Shown here: in pieces, positions 44,071 to 52,654 of the stretch | How the letters are laid out: each line of letters opens with the position of its first letter | Numbering within the stretch: position 1 is the first letter of the stretch | Assembly: GCA_963750965.1 (NCBI GenBank) | Contig: CAVVSK010000010.1 | Coordinates: 124,001 to 188,000, forward strand | DNA length: 64,000 nt | Direction: 5' to 3' | DNA from: CANKHA01 sp963750965 | GTDB lineage: Bacteria; Pseudomonadota; Alphaproteobacteria; Rhizobiales; Xanthobacteraceae | Notes under the pieces: generated by a model | What the model was told of the DNA's origin: nothing | The model's input: only the letters and a program-made list of their open reading frames with translations | The model's database searches: none | Made by a program: the position numbers and the translations under genes

Positions 44071-44595
44071 TCACACCCGCGACGGTTCCTGCTCGCTCGG
44101 AATGCGGCCCTCGGGGGTGAGCTGGTCGATCGTTTGCGGCAATTCGCGGCTAAGCCCGTCGAGCAGTTCCTGCCGCGACAGCCCGGTTTCCTGCATCAGC
44201 CACGTGATGCGCTCCTCGCCCAGCGCCTGTTCCAGTTCAGGCGGAGAGACCGGCTTGTTCGGACCGCGGTTGATCCAGGATTCGGCCTTGTCGCCCTGGC
44301 CGTGTTGCTGGAATTGCTTGAGCAGGTCGTTGAGTCCGCCGCTCAGCGCGCCGCCGCCAAGGAGACCACCGAGCCCGGCGAGCAGCCCGCCGCCAGCGCC
44401 ACGCGGATCCGGCGCGCCCGCATTGCCGCCATAGGGATTGGCACCCGGCATCCCGCCGCCCGCAGGGCCGCGCCCCAGCATGTCCGCGAGGCGGCCTTTG
44501 CCCTTCAGCGTGCGATAGGCCAGCACGCCCATCAGGGCCATGGTGATCGGCGACATGCCGCCGCGGCCGCTGTCGCCAAACAGTTTGTCGAACAT
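44071..44595 (-). CDS. YidB family protein (DUF937)
   Basis: A 174-residue protein of the YidB family of unknown role. A Gly-rich, low-complexity N-terminal half (GRGPAGGGMPGANPYGG; GGGLLAGLGGLLGGG) is followed by the conserved C-terminal helical part: ESWINRGPNKPVSPPELEQA, then LGEERITWLMQETGLSRQEL and LSRELPQTIDQLTPEGRIP. The start at 44595 has GGAGG upstream (CCGGAGGTTTC). It stands alone. Confidence 0.9.
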   Translation of the reverse strand: MFDKLFGDSGRGGMSPITMALMGVLAYRTLKGKGRLADMLGRGPAGGGMPGANPYGGNAGAPDPRGAGGGLLAGLGGLLGGGALSGGLNDLLKQFQQHGQGDKAESWINRGPNKPVSPPELEQALGEERITWLMQETGLSRQELLDGLSRELPQTIDQLTPEGRIPSEQEPSRV

Positions 44596-44760
44596 GATGA
44601 AACCTCCGGTGTGATGTGTCTGGAGGTTTAACCGCCGGGGGGAGGGATGGTTGCCCCAAGGATTTAAAGTACAATCGCTTCGGTAAATGTTTGGAACTGC
44701 AACATAAGTGGATGCGTTCTCCCGTTTATAGGGTGCCCATCTGCAATAAGGAGAACAACA

Positions 44761-45060
44761 ATGCGGGTGAAAAGATTGATTTTGCTGGCTGCGACGGCCG
44801 TATTCGTGCTGAGCGCAGCGACGGCTGCATCGGCAGCCGAAAAGCCCGGCAAGCCGCTGAATATCAAGCCCACTATTTCCGAGCCACGCTCCGACGACTG
44901 GCGCGCGCGCGCGATGAGGGCGCGAGCTGAGTTTGAGCCGGGTGCGCCCGTGAGCGGCAGAAGCCGCGCGGTGAATGAGCGCGGCGATCTAGCAAATGGC
45001 GAGGAAGTCGGCGCTGGCGCGCTCGGCGAGGATCGCGGCGGGGGCGGCAAGGAAGAATAG
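44761..45060 (+). CDS. Small secreted protein of unknown function
   Basis: A 99-residue protein with a signal peptide (MRVKRLILLAATAVFVLSAA, cut near ASA-AE at ~26) and a charged, probably disordered mature part (ISEPRSDDWRARAMRARAEF; GAGALGEDRGGGG). ATG 44761 has AAGGAG nine bases upstream. No domain was recognised. It is one of several small exported proteins in this stretch. Confidence 0.65.
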   Translation: MRVKRLILLAATAVFVLSAATAASAAEKPGKPLNIKPTISEPRSDDWRARAMRARAEFEPGAPVSGRSRAVNERGDLANGEEVGAGALGEDRGGGGKEE

Positions 45061-45231
45061 GCTGAGAGGCGGATGCCGTCATTCCGGGCCGGTGACGGAG
45101 CTTGGCCATGACAAGCCCGCCGATGGCCAGAATGCGCGGGCTATCTCTCGGGCGCTTGCTTTGGTGCCGACGCCGGTCGGCGAGTCATATGCGCAAGCCG
45201 CTGGAGCCACGCGGCCTCCCGATGCCAAGTC

Positions 45232-45564
45232 TCAGTTTCGTTCTCTGTGTTGCGGGTAGAGCAGCTCGGTGTAAGGCACCACCAGATTGCCGGCCCGGGT
45301 GATGCCGGTCTTGTAAGGATTGGGCTGGCCCGCGGCTTCAAAGATGCGGCCCACGCATTGCTCAAACGCAGTCGTAAAGCCGGCGCGGTCCCAATAAGTC
45401 ATGCGCTGCATGCCATTGGGATCGCGTGAGCATTGGGCCTGAACTTCGATCGCGCATGAAACGAACGGACCTGTGCATGGTTGAGCCGCCGTCGTTCGCG
45501 TTCCGCCTGCGGAAAAGACCGCGAGCGCGGCGAGAAGGACCGCCATTGCCATCGAGAATTTCAT
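45232..45564 (-). CDS. Secreted Cys-containing protein of unknown function
   Basis: A 110-residue protein. ATG 45564 has AGGAG upstream and starts a signal peptide (MKFSMAMAVLLAALAVFSAG); ATG 45588 is also in frame but less well placed. The mature part has four Cys (QPCTGPFVSCAIEVQAQC; EQCVG), suggesting two disulfides, and ends VVPYTELLYPQHRERN. I recall similar uncharacterised proteins in Rhizobiales but cannot name a family. Confidence 0.65.
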   Translation of the reverse strand: MKFSMAMAVLLAALAVFSAGGTRTTAAQPCTGPFVSCAIEVQAQCSRDPNGMQRMTYWDRAGFTTAFEQCVGRIFEAAGQPNPYKTGITRAGNLVVPYTELLYPQHRERN

Positions 45565-45837
45565 GACAAACTCCTGGATCATCGGCACTCCTTGGCCGAA
45601 GGGTTTGTCTGATTAACACCAACTCCAGCTTTTTCTTCCCTCTGCCTGGAGGTAAGGGGCGGTTCCGCCCCGCATCATTGCCGGATTTGCCCGGAAAGTC
45701 GGGCACAATCCCCCGACGCATCGGCGAACCCGATATCGGTTATCAAACCGCGGCAGGAAGGCAAAACGCGGGGGAGCCCGGCGCGAGGATTGGAATCAGC
45801 GCTTAAGTTTGTGCAGCCCCGCGCCTCGCCGGCAGTC

Positions 45838-46356
45838 TTACTCCTGCGAGCCGGAGATGGCGTTAAAGCGCACCAGGTGCAGCGCAATGCCCTCCGGGAA
45901 GTTCACTTCGGCATCGACGATCATGGCGGAACAGAAGACCTGGATTGAGGTAGCGAGAATTTCAGCCGATCCCTGGTTGATAACTTCGCCGGGACTCACG
46001 GTGGCGTCCTCAAAGAACATCCTGGTGAAGTGCGTTGACAGCGTCCTGGTGCGATTTGGCCCGATGGTGATCGAGCGTGCCCCGACGATAGCGCCGTTAA
46101 AATCCCGGACGCGGATCACCAGCGTTTCATTTACCGTGCTGACACTGCTGCAGTGGAACGAGGTCGCCTGTCCGACTTCAGCCCCGTTTCCGCTGTCGCG
46201 TACGCCGGAAATGCGATAGAGCCGCTGGAGCGGATCTCCAACAGCTTCCGGCTGCGGCGCGGCGCCTTCAGGATAAGACCGTTGTTGCTGTGCCTGTACG
46301 GGCAGGATCGCGGCGAGGAGACCGACGGCGACGATAGCTGATACGATTGATTTCAT
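45838..46356 (-). CDS. Secreted protein of unknown function
   Basis: A 172-residue protein with a signal peptide (MKSIVSAIVAVGLLAAILPV, cut after VQA). The mature part shows beta-strand-rich sequence (ETLVIRVRDFNGAIVGARSI; ATSIQVFCSAMIVDAE) without a named domain; it resembles exported adhesin-like or periplasmic beta-sandwich proteins only loosely. ATG 46356 has an AAGGGGC box upstream. The frame is open for another 440 bases upstream into uvrD, which is a coincidence of high G+C. Confidence 0.7.
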   Translation of the reverse strand: MKSIVSAIVAVGLLAAILPVQAQQQRSYPEGAAPQPEAVGDPLQRLYRISGVRDSGNGAEVGQATSFHCSSVSTVNETLVIRVRDFNGAIVGARSITIGPNRTRTLSTHFTRMFFEDATVSPGEVINQGSAEILATSIQVFCSAMIVDAEVNFPEGIALHLVRFNAISGSQE

Positions 46357-46546
46357 AGCAAGCCCCTTGGGAAAGAATTGCGTTGAGGCCAGCTTAACTG
46401 ATTCCCGAGGGTGCCGGCCGCGACCGTCAAACGAAATATTTTTCACTCCACCACGCGCGAAGCCGGAACCAGCGTCTGCTAATTTAATTGATGTATTCTT
46501 GGTCTGCCCGCTTGCTCGCCGCTTGACGCGGGCAATGCACAAAGCT

Positions 46547-49102
46547 TCAGACCCGCTCGACGAAGGAATCGACCACGCGCTTTTCGCCGGCCTTGTCGAA
46601 GGCGATGGTGAGCTTGTTGCCGTCCACCGCCACCACATTGCCGTTGCCGAACTTCTGGTGGAATACGCGGTCGCCGACGCCAAACTCGGAAACCGTGCCG
46701 GTGGACTTCGCCACCAGCTCGCCTTCGATGGTGAGCGGCGGGCGGGAATAGCCGCTGCGCGGTTCGGAAAAACCACCGCGCTGATCCCCATTCGAGCGGG
46801 CATGGCGGGCGCGGGCGGCCTGCGCGCGCTGCCAGCCGGGCGTGCCGTAGCTCGAGCCGAAGCTCGCCATCTCGTCGAAGCGCGAGGGGCCGTAGCCGCT
46901 CATGCCGAAGCCGCCGCCCTTGCTCTCGGTTACTTCCACATGTTCCTCGGGCAATTCGTCGAGAAAGCGCGAGGGAATATTGCTCGACCAGGTCCCGTGC
47001 ATGCGCCGGTTGGTGGCGAAGTAAATCTTCGCCCGCTTGCGCGCGCGCGTGAGCCCGACATGGCCGAGGCGGCGCTCTTCCTCCAGCCCGGCGCGCCCCT
47101 GATCGTCAAGCGCACGCTGATTGGGAAAAATGCCTTCCTCCCAGCCGGGCAGAAACACCGTGTCGAATTCCAATCCCTTGGCGGCGTGCAAGGTCATGAT
47201 CGATACGCTATCGACGCCCTCGCCCTTGTCGGTGTCCATCACCAGCGAAATGTGTTCGAGAAAGCCTTGCAGGTTCTCGAACTCCTCCATGGAGCGCACC
47301 AGTTCCTTCAGGTTTTCCAGCCGGCCGGCGGCGTCTGCGGAACGGTCCTTCTGCCACATCTCGGTATAGCCGCTCTCGTCCAGCACGATCTCCGCCAGCT
47401 CGCTATGGGGCAGGGAATCCTTCTGCGCCCGCCAGCGGTCAAAGCACTCCAGCACGCCTTTCAGCGCATTGCGCGGCTTCGGCTTCAGCTCGTCGGTTTC
47501 GACCACCGCGCGTGCGGCGTCCGTGAGCGGAACGCGGTTCTTGCGCGCATAATCGTGCAGCATCTGCACGGTGGCGTCGCCCAGCCCGCGCTTGGGCACA
47601 TTCACGATGCGCTCGAAGGCAAGGTCATCGGCGGGGGAATTGATCAGGCGCAGGTAGGCCAGCGCGTCGCGGATTTCGGCGCGCTCATAAAAGCGCGGAC
47701 CGCCGATCACGCGATAGGGCAGGCCAAGCGTGACAAAGCGGTCTTCGAATTCGCGCATCTGGAACGAAGCGCGCACCAGAATGGCGATCTCGTCGAGCTT
47801 ATGCTTCTCGCGCTGAAGCTGCTCAATCTCCTCGCCGACCGCGCGGGCCTCTTCTTCCGAATCCCAGGCGCCGGTGACGGTGACTTTTTCGCCCAACACA
47901 TCTTCGGTGCGCAGGGTTTTTCCCAGCCGGCCCTGGTTGTGCGAGATCAGATGCGAGGCGGCGGCGAGAATGTGTCCGGTGGAGCGGTAGTTGCGCTCCA
48001 GACGAATGACCTTGGCGCCAGGGAAGTCATGATCGAAGCGCAGGATATTGTCCACCTCCGCTCCGCGCCAGCCATAGATCGACTGGTCGTCATCTCCGAC
48101 GCAGCAGATGTTTTTCTGCTTTTTGTGCGCAGGCGGATCCAAGGTATCAGCGAGGTCAAAGGATTTAGCCTCGCCCTTCGAGACAGCGCTTCGCGCCTCC
48201 TCAGGGTGAGGATCAAGGCTGCGATTCTCCTCATCCTGAGGAGCCGCACGTAGTGCGGCGTCTCGAAGGACGTGGCCCGGGCGGTCGGGAGTCGTGCTCT
48301 GCCCCAGCAAGCGCAGCCAGAGATACTGCGCGACGTTGGTGTCCTGATATTCGTCCACCAGGATGAATTTGAATCGCTCCTGATACTGCCGCAGCACGCC
48401 GGGGTGTTGGCGAAACAGACGGATATTTTCCAGCAAGAGATCGCCGAAATCTGTCGCGTTCAAAACCTTCAGCCGTTCCTGATAGGCGGTGTAGAGCTTC
48501 TTGCCCTTGCCGGCCGCGAAGCTCGCAGCCTCTCCGGCGGGGACCTGATCAGGCGTCAGCCCGCGGTTCTTCCAGCCGTCGATCAGCAGCGCAAGCACGC
48601 GCGCGGGCCAGCGCTTCTCGTCGATGTTCTCCGCTTCCAGCAATTGCTTCATCAGCCTGATCTGGTCGTCCACGTCGAGGATGGTGAAGTCGGGCTTCAG
48701 CCCCACCAGTTCGGCATGGCGGCGCAAAATCTTCACGCCGATCGAGTGAAAGGTGCCGAGCCAGGGCATGCCCTCGACCACCTGGCCGACCATCTTGCCG
48801 ACGCGCTCCTTCATCTCGCGCGCAGCCTTGTTGGTGAAGGTGACGCTGAGGATTTCGCCCGGTCGGGCCCGGCCGGTGGCAAGAATATGGGCGATGCGGG
48901 TTGTCAACACGCGGGTCTTGCCGGTGCCCGCGCCGGCCAGCACCAGCACTGCCCCGTCCAGGCTTTCCACCGCTTCGCGCTGCTCGGGGTTGAGGTCGGC
49001 GAGATAGCCGCGCGGCCCCGGCATCGCGCGTGCGGCAATGCCACCCGGCTTAAAACCAGGCAAGTCATTGTTTTCAGAAGAAATTTTTACCGGCTCGGCC
49101 AT
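46547..49102 (-). CDS. uvrD: DNA helicase UvrD/PcrA, with in-frame repeat insertion
   Basis: 3'-5' SF1 helicase for excision and mismatch repair. Walker A is GAGTGKTRVLTTR, motif Ia LSVTFTNKAAREMKER, motif II VDEYQDTN, motif III VGDDDQSIYGWRGAE, motif IV RLERNYRST, motif V TLHAAKGLEFDTVF, motif VI HVGLTRARKRAKI. About 55-60 extra residues lie between WLRLLGQ and KNICCVGDDDQ, where homologues have two or three; the frame is kept. A disordered tail of ~100 residues precedes the end (VVDSFVERV). Start at 49102 with AGGAT upstream; 49123 is an alternative. 851 residues. Confidence 0.95.
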   Translation of the reverse strand: MAEPVKISSENNDLPGFKPGGIAARAMPGPRGYLADLNPEQREAVESLDGAVLVLAGAGTGKTRVLTTRIAHILATGRARPGEILSVTFTNKAAREMKERVGKMVGQVVEGMPWLGTFHSIGVKILRRHAELVGLKPDFTILDVDDQIRLMKQLLEAENIDEKRWPARVLALLIDGWKNRGLTPDQVPAGEAASFAAGKGKKLYTAYQERLKVLNATDFGDLLLENIRLFRQHPGVLRQYQERFKFILVDEYQDTNVAQYLWLRLLGQSTTPDRPGHVLRDAALRAAPQDEENRSLDPHPEEARSAVSKGEAKSFDLADTLDPPAHKKQKNICCVGDDDQSIYGWRGAEVDNILRFDHDFPGAKVIRLERNYRSTGHILAAASHLISHNQGRLGKTLRTEDVLGEKVTVTGAWDSEEEARAVGEEIEQLQREKHKLDEIAILVRASFQMREFEDRFVTLGLPYRVIGGPRFYERAEIRDALAYLRLINSPADDLAFERIVNVPKRGLGDATVQMLHDYARKNRVPLTDAARAVVETDELKPKPRNALKGVLECFDRWRAQKDSLPHSELAEIVLDESGYTEMWQKDRSADAAGRLENLKELVRSMEEFENLQGFLEHISLVMDTDKGEGVDSVSIMTLHAAKGLEFDTVFLPGWEEGIFPNQRALDDQGRAGLEEERRLGHVGLTRARKRAKIYFATNRRMHGTWSSNIPSRFLDELPEEHVEVTESKGGGFGMSGYGPSRFDEMASFGSSYGTPGWQRAQAARARHARSNGDQRGGFSEPRSGYSRPPLTIEGELVAKSTGTVSEFGVGDRVFHQKFGNGNVVAVDGNKLTIAFDKAGEKRVVDSFVERV
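48120..48300 (-). repeat. Palindromic repeat element inserted in uvrD
   Basis: An in-frame segment built of CTCATCCTGAGG-type palindromes: CCTCAGGGTGAGG at ~48198-48210, CTCATCCTGAGG at ~48230-48241 and CCGCACGTAGTGCGG at 48244-48258. On the coding strand it reads through as a peptide containing HPEEARSAVSK and AKSFDLADTLDP, a sequence I recall seeing in other Rhizobiales proteins. It lies between helicase motifs II and III, just before the loop leading to motif III. Distinct from the repeat in prmA. Confidence 0.85.
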
Positions 49103-49269
49103 GGTATCCTGCCGCCTGGCCACCCCCGGCCAGACGTAACTGTCTATCGCATGATGGGGCGATTCTTCACATTAAAGATGGCGATGGTGGCGAGAGAATG
49201 GGAGGGGCTATTCCGCGGGAGGGCGACCTTGCGGCCTCGGCAACCGTCGGCCAAGCGCGGCCCAGGCGG

Positions 49270-50457
49270 TCACGCCGACAGGAAGCTTTCGATCTCCCCG
49301 ATCAATTTGGGCCACGCCGGCTCGTGGGCCAAGACGACGTGATTTTCGCTCTCCAGTGTGACCAATTTCGCATGCGGGATCGATCGGGCCATTAACAGGC
49401 CTTGGTCGATGGAAGCCACATTATCGTGGCGGCAATGGATCACGAGAGTCGGCACTTGCACCTTCGGCAGAAGATTGGTCACGTCGATATTGTCGCAGGC
49501 GTTGCGAATGCGGACGGCGTTTTCCGCCGATGTCGTGATGCGCTGCAAATCGACGAGCCATTTGACCTGCTGTGACGAACCATTCGGCAGGAATACCGAG
49601 CTGAAGGCTTTCATAAAGGCGGAATGCTCGTCCCCCCAGCCATGCCGCATGATGGCGAGGAAAGCCTTGGCCATGTCGGCCTCCGCCGGCGATCCGCGCT
49701 TGTTCCGTCCGAGCGCATAGCCGCCATAGAGGATCAGCTTGGAAACGCGCTCGGGATGGCGGACGGCGTAGTCAATCGCAACCGCCGCGCCTTGTGAGAT
49801 GCCGAGAAAGGCCGCCTTCGACAATTGCATGGCGTCGACCACGGTTTCCAGATCGCGCACGAATGCGTCGAATGAGATGTCCGCCACGTCGCGATCGGCC
49901 AAACCGTTACCGCGGCCGTCGTAGCGGATCAGGCAGTAGCGTTCGGCGAGAAATTGTAGCAGCGGCGACCAGATCGGACTCTCCCAATCATATTCAATGT
50001 GGGTGAGCCAGTTGGCGATCTTGATCAAGGGCGGGCCATTCCCAACGGAGGCCAGCGCGAGGTTGATGCCGTCGGCCGTTTTGCAAAACCTGATCTCCTG
50101 TTTTCGGACGGTGGCAGGAACCGGAGCCGACACCTCCGACGGCAACTGCCCTTCGCGCACGGTGCCCACGAAGCGCAGACCCTTGCGAGCGGCAGTGCGG
50201 ATCAATCGCTGCTGCGCCCCGCTGTCGCCGATCGCGCGCCGAGCAGCGTTAATGCGTGTGGTGAGAGTAGATTCTGAAACGATGCGTCCGTGCCACACAG
50301 CAACGATCAGGTCATCCTTGCTGACGACGCGGTCGCGATTTTGAATCAGAAACACGAGCAGGTCGAACACTTGCGGTTCTACGGGTACCAGCGCGCCCTT
50401 GCGGCGCAACTCACGGCGGTCCGTGTCCAGAACATGATCCTCAAAGAAAAATAACAA
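49270..50457 (-). CDS. Winged-helix DNA-binding domain fused to alpha/beta hydrolase
   Basis: One-component protein: an OmpR/CadC-type winged helix (~1-95; LDTDRRELRRKGALV, VVSKDDLIVAVWHGRIVSES) joined to an alpha/beta hydrolase (~130-395). The hydrolase has the nucleophile elbow GISQGAA, an acid in HCRHDNVAS and His in ENHVVL, so the triad is complete. The start is TTG at 50457 with GGAGGCGG upstream; the ATG at 50508 would add 17 residues before the fold. The regulator may sense or process a small ester or lactone, by inference only. The surrounding genes give no clue. Confidence 0.85.
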   Translation of the reverse strand: MLFFFEDHVLDTDRRELRRKGALVPVEPQVFDLLVFLIQNRDRVVSKDDLIVAVWHGRIVSESTLTTRINAARRAIGDSGAQQRLIRTAARKGLRFVGTVREGQLPSEVSAPVPATVRKQEIRFCKTADGINLALASVGNGPPLIKIANWLTHIEYDWESPIWSPLLQFLAERYCLIRYDGRGNGLADRDVADISFDAFVRDLETVVDAMQLSKAAFLGISQGAAVAIDYAVRHPERVSKLILYGGYALGRNKRGSPAEADMAKAFLAIMRHGWGDEHSAFMKAFSSVFLPNGSSQQVKWLVDLQRITTSAENAVRIRNACDNIDVTNLLPKVQVPTLVIHCRHDNVASIDQGLLMARSIPHAKLVTLESENHVVLAHEPAWPKLIGEIESFLSA

Positions 50458-50636
50458 AATGCCGCCTCCGGTCGCCTCCTTTCTATCATCGGTCCGATCC
50501 CACCGCATCGCCGCAGGGCGAAAATCAAGCTGTTCTCAAGGGCAAATCAAGCTCGTCTCAAAGCCAACCCGCCAATGCCGAAGCATCCTCCAGCCTGCGA
50601 CCGACCATTCGCGTCGGTCAGAACGAAGAGGAAGCC

Positions 50637-50918
50637 ATGCATAGAGCCAGCAGACAACATCATTCTTGCGACCGACGGCATTCAGACGTGGAGGGCAACC
50701 GTCTCCGCGCGCCAAACGGGGAAGAGACACGCCGTCTGGCCAATGGAGCGATCGACATCGAGTTTTACGGGAGGCGGGCACTAGACCTGCGCCAACAATA
50801 TCGGGCGTATCTCATATCGGCTTTGGCACGACAGGTAAGAAATCGCCTAATGATGTTGGCAGGCTGGATGATGAGCCTCGGGAAGGGTCAAATGCAGGAT
50901 ATCAGGCAAGCGCGCTGA
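50637..50918 (+). CDS. Small protein of unknown function
   Basis: A 93-residue frame with a good ribosome site (AGAGGAAG) before ATG 50637. The second half, RRLANGAIDIEFYGRRALDL followed by RQQYRAYLISALARQV, resembles short Rhizobiales proteins with an NGAIDxxFY-xxRA motif that I recall but cannot name. The N-terminal half is rich in Arg and His and could be non-coding, so the real start may be later. It lies 49 bp before the FAD oxidase gene on the same strand. Confidence 0.5.
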   Translation: MHRASRQHHSCDRRHSDVEGNRLRAPNGEETRRLANGAIDIEFYGRRALDLRQQYRAYLISALARQVRNRLMMLAGWMMSLGKGQMQDIRQAR

Positions 50919-50967
50919 CATGCGATTGCCGTCTTCTGATATGCTGGGTGCTTACGTGTGAGTATCC

Positions 50968-52392
50968 ATGCCAGTTGCAGATAAAACATCCGGTCAAGCC
51001 GTGCGGCCCGATCAAAACGCGATCACAGCGACGATCGGCGCGCTTGCAGCCCGCTTTGGTAATCGGCTCGTCACCTCACTGGCGGTGCGAGAACAGCACG
51101 CCCACACCCAAACCTGGATCGAGAACCAGCCGCCCGACGCGGTGGTGTTTCCGCAGGCCGGCGCGGAGGTGCAGGAAATCGTCAAGCTCTGCGCGGCGCA
51201 TCGGGTGCCGGTGATTTCCTTCGGCGCGGGCACTTCGCTGGAAGGGCATGTGAACGCGCCGTTCGGCGGCGTCTGCATCGCCTTCCGCGACATGAACCGA
51301 GTCATTGCCGTGCATGCCGATGATCTCGACTGCGTGGTAGAGCCCGGCATCACCCGCAAACAGCTCAATGAGCATCTGCGCGACCGGGGGCTATTCTTCC
51401 CGATCGATCCCGGCGCCGACGCTTCGCTTGGTGGCATGGCGGCGACGCGATGCTCGGGCACCAATGCCGTCCGCTATGGCACGATGAAGGACAATGTCAT
51501 CTCGCTGAAAGTGGTGTTGGCTAACGGCGAGATGATCACCACGGCTCGGCGGGCGCGGAAATCCTCCGCAGGCTATGACCTGACGCGTTTGATGGTCGGC
51601 TCGGAAGGGACGCTCGGCGTCATCACCGAGATCACACTCAGGCTCGCCGGGATTCCCGAGGCGATCTCGGCCGGCATCTGTCCTTTCCTTTCCGTCGAGG
51701 CCGCCTGCAACGCCGCCATCGCAACAATCCAATCCGGCATTCCGGTTGCGCGCATCGAATTGCTCGACGCGCTGCAGGTTAAAGCCTGCAATGCCTATTC
51801 CAAGCTCACGTTGCCGGAAACCCCAATGCTGTTCGTGGAATTTCACGGCAGCGACGGAAGCGTGAAGGAGCAATCGCAGCGTTTTGGCGAGATCGCGGCA
51901 GACCTCGGCGGCGGCCCCTTCGATTGGGCCACCAAGGCGGAGGACCGGACGCGACTATGGCAAGCGCGGCATGATGCCTATTGGGCGGGCCGGGCGTTGC
52001 GGCCGGGCGTGCAGGCCTTCGCCACTGACGTCTGCGTGCCGATCTCGCGCTTGGCCGAATGCGTTACCGAAACCCAGCGCGATTTGGCGCAAACCGGAAT
52101 GAGCGCCCCGATACTCGGTCACGTGGGCGATGGAAATTTCCACGTGACCATGCTGGTGGACATGACCGATGCCGACGAGGTCGCGCGGGCGCGGACGCTG
52201 CATGCGCGCATGATCGAACGCGCGCTGGCGATGGATGGAACCTGCACCGGCGAGCATGGCGTAGGGCAGGGCAAAATCAAATACCTTTTTGCCGAGCACG
52301 GGCCGGTGGCGCTCGACGCGATGCGGGCGCTGAAAACCGCCCTCGATCCACACGGGATTCTTAATCCCGGCAAAATTGTCGCAGGCGCGTGA
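50968..52392 (+). CDS. FAD-linked oxidase (D-lactate/glycolate dehydrogenase type)
   Basis: Flavoenzyme oxidising a 2-hydroxy acid and passing electrons to a cytochrome or quinone. The PCMH-type FAD-binding domain is at ~60-235 (FPQAGAEVQEIVKLCAAH; ISFGAGTSLEGHV; DPGADASLGGMAATRCSGTN; VGSEGTLGVITE). The C-terminal oxidase domain has GHVGDGNFHVTM and GTCTGEHGVGQGKIKY with the metal/substrate His and Glu. It has 474 residues and matches cytochrome-type D-lactate dehydrogenase more than GlcD alone. No glcE or glcF gene is adjacent, which favours the single-subunit form. Confidence 0.9.
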   Translation: MPVADKTSGQAVRPDQNAITATIGALAARFGNRLVTSLAVREQHAHTQTWIENQPPDAVVFPQAGAEVQEIVKLCAAHRVPVISFGAGTSLEGHVNAPFGGVCIAFRDMNRVIAVHADDLDCVVEPGITRKQLNEHLRDRGLFFPIDPGADASLGGMAATRCSGTNAVRYGTMKDNVISLKVVLANGEMITTARRARKSSAGYDLTRLMVGSEGTLGVITEITLRLAGIPEAISAGICPFLSVEAACNAAIATIQSGIPVARIELLDALQVKACNAYSKLTLPETPMLFVEFHGSDGSVKEQSQRFGEIAADLGGGPFDWATKAEDRTRLWQARHDAYWAGRALRPGVQAFATDVCVPISRLAECVTETQRDLAQTGMSAPILGHVGDGNFHVTMLVDMTDADEVARARTLHARMIERALAMDGTCTGEHGVGQGKIKYLFAEHGPVALDAMRALKTALDPHGILNPGKIVAGA

Positions 52393-52654
52393 CAGAGGTC
52401 GCGGCTTTTTTTTGGCATTTTCGATTCGCCGTGGAACGGGCGAACCAGAATCTAGAAGCGCATTCAATACCGCTTCTTGATGCCGGGGCTTACTCAGGTC
52501 GGGTGGTTTTGCGAGCCCCCGAGGCGACAACGGAAAGCCGACCATTCTGGCGTGACCAAATCTGTCGCGTCTGCGGGAAAATGCCTGTATATTGCGCCAT
52601 TCCTTAAGCCGGGGCCGGTAAACTGGGCCAATCTGGTCCTTTCGCGGGGTTCGC

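Noticed and set aside
45078..45145. Another copy of the CATTCCGG palindrome
   Set aside because: GTCATTCCGGGCCGG begins like the element near ligA, but the rest (GGTGACGGAGCTTGGCC and the AAGCCCGC region) does not pair as its second arm; at most a very decayed repeat of another class.
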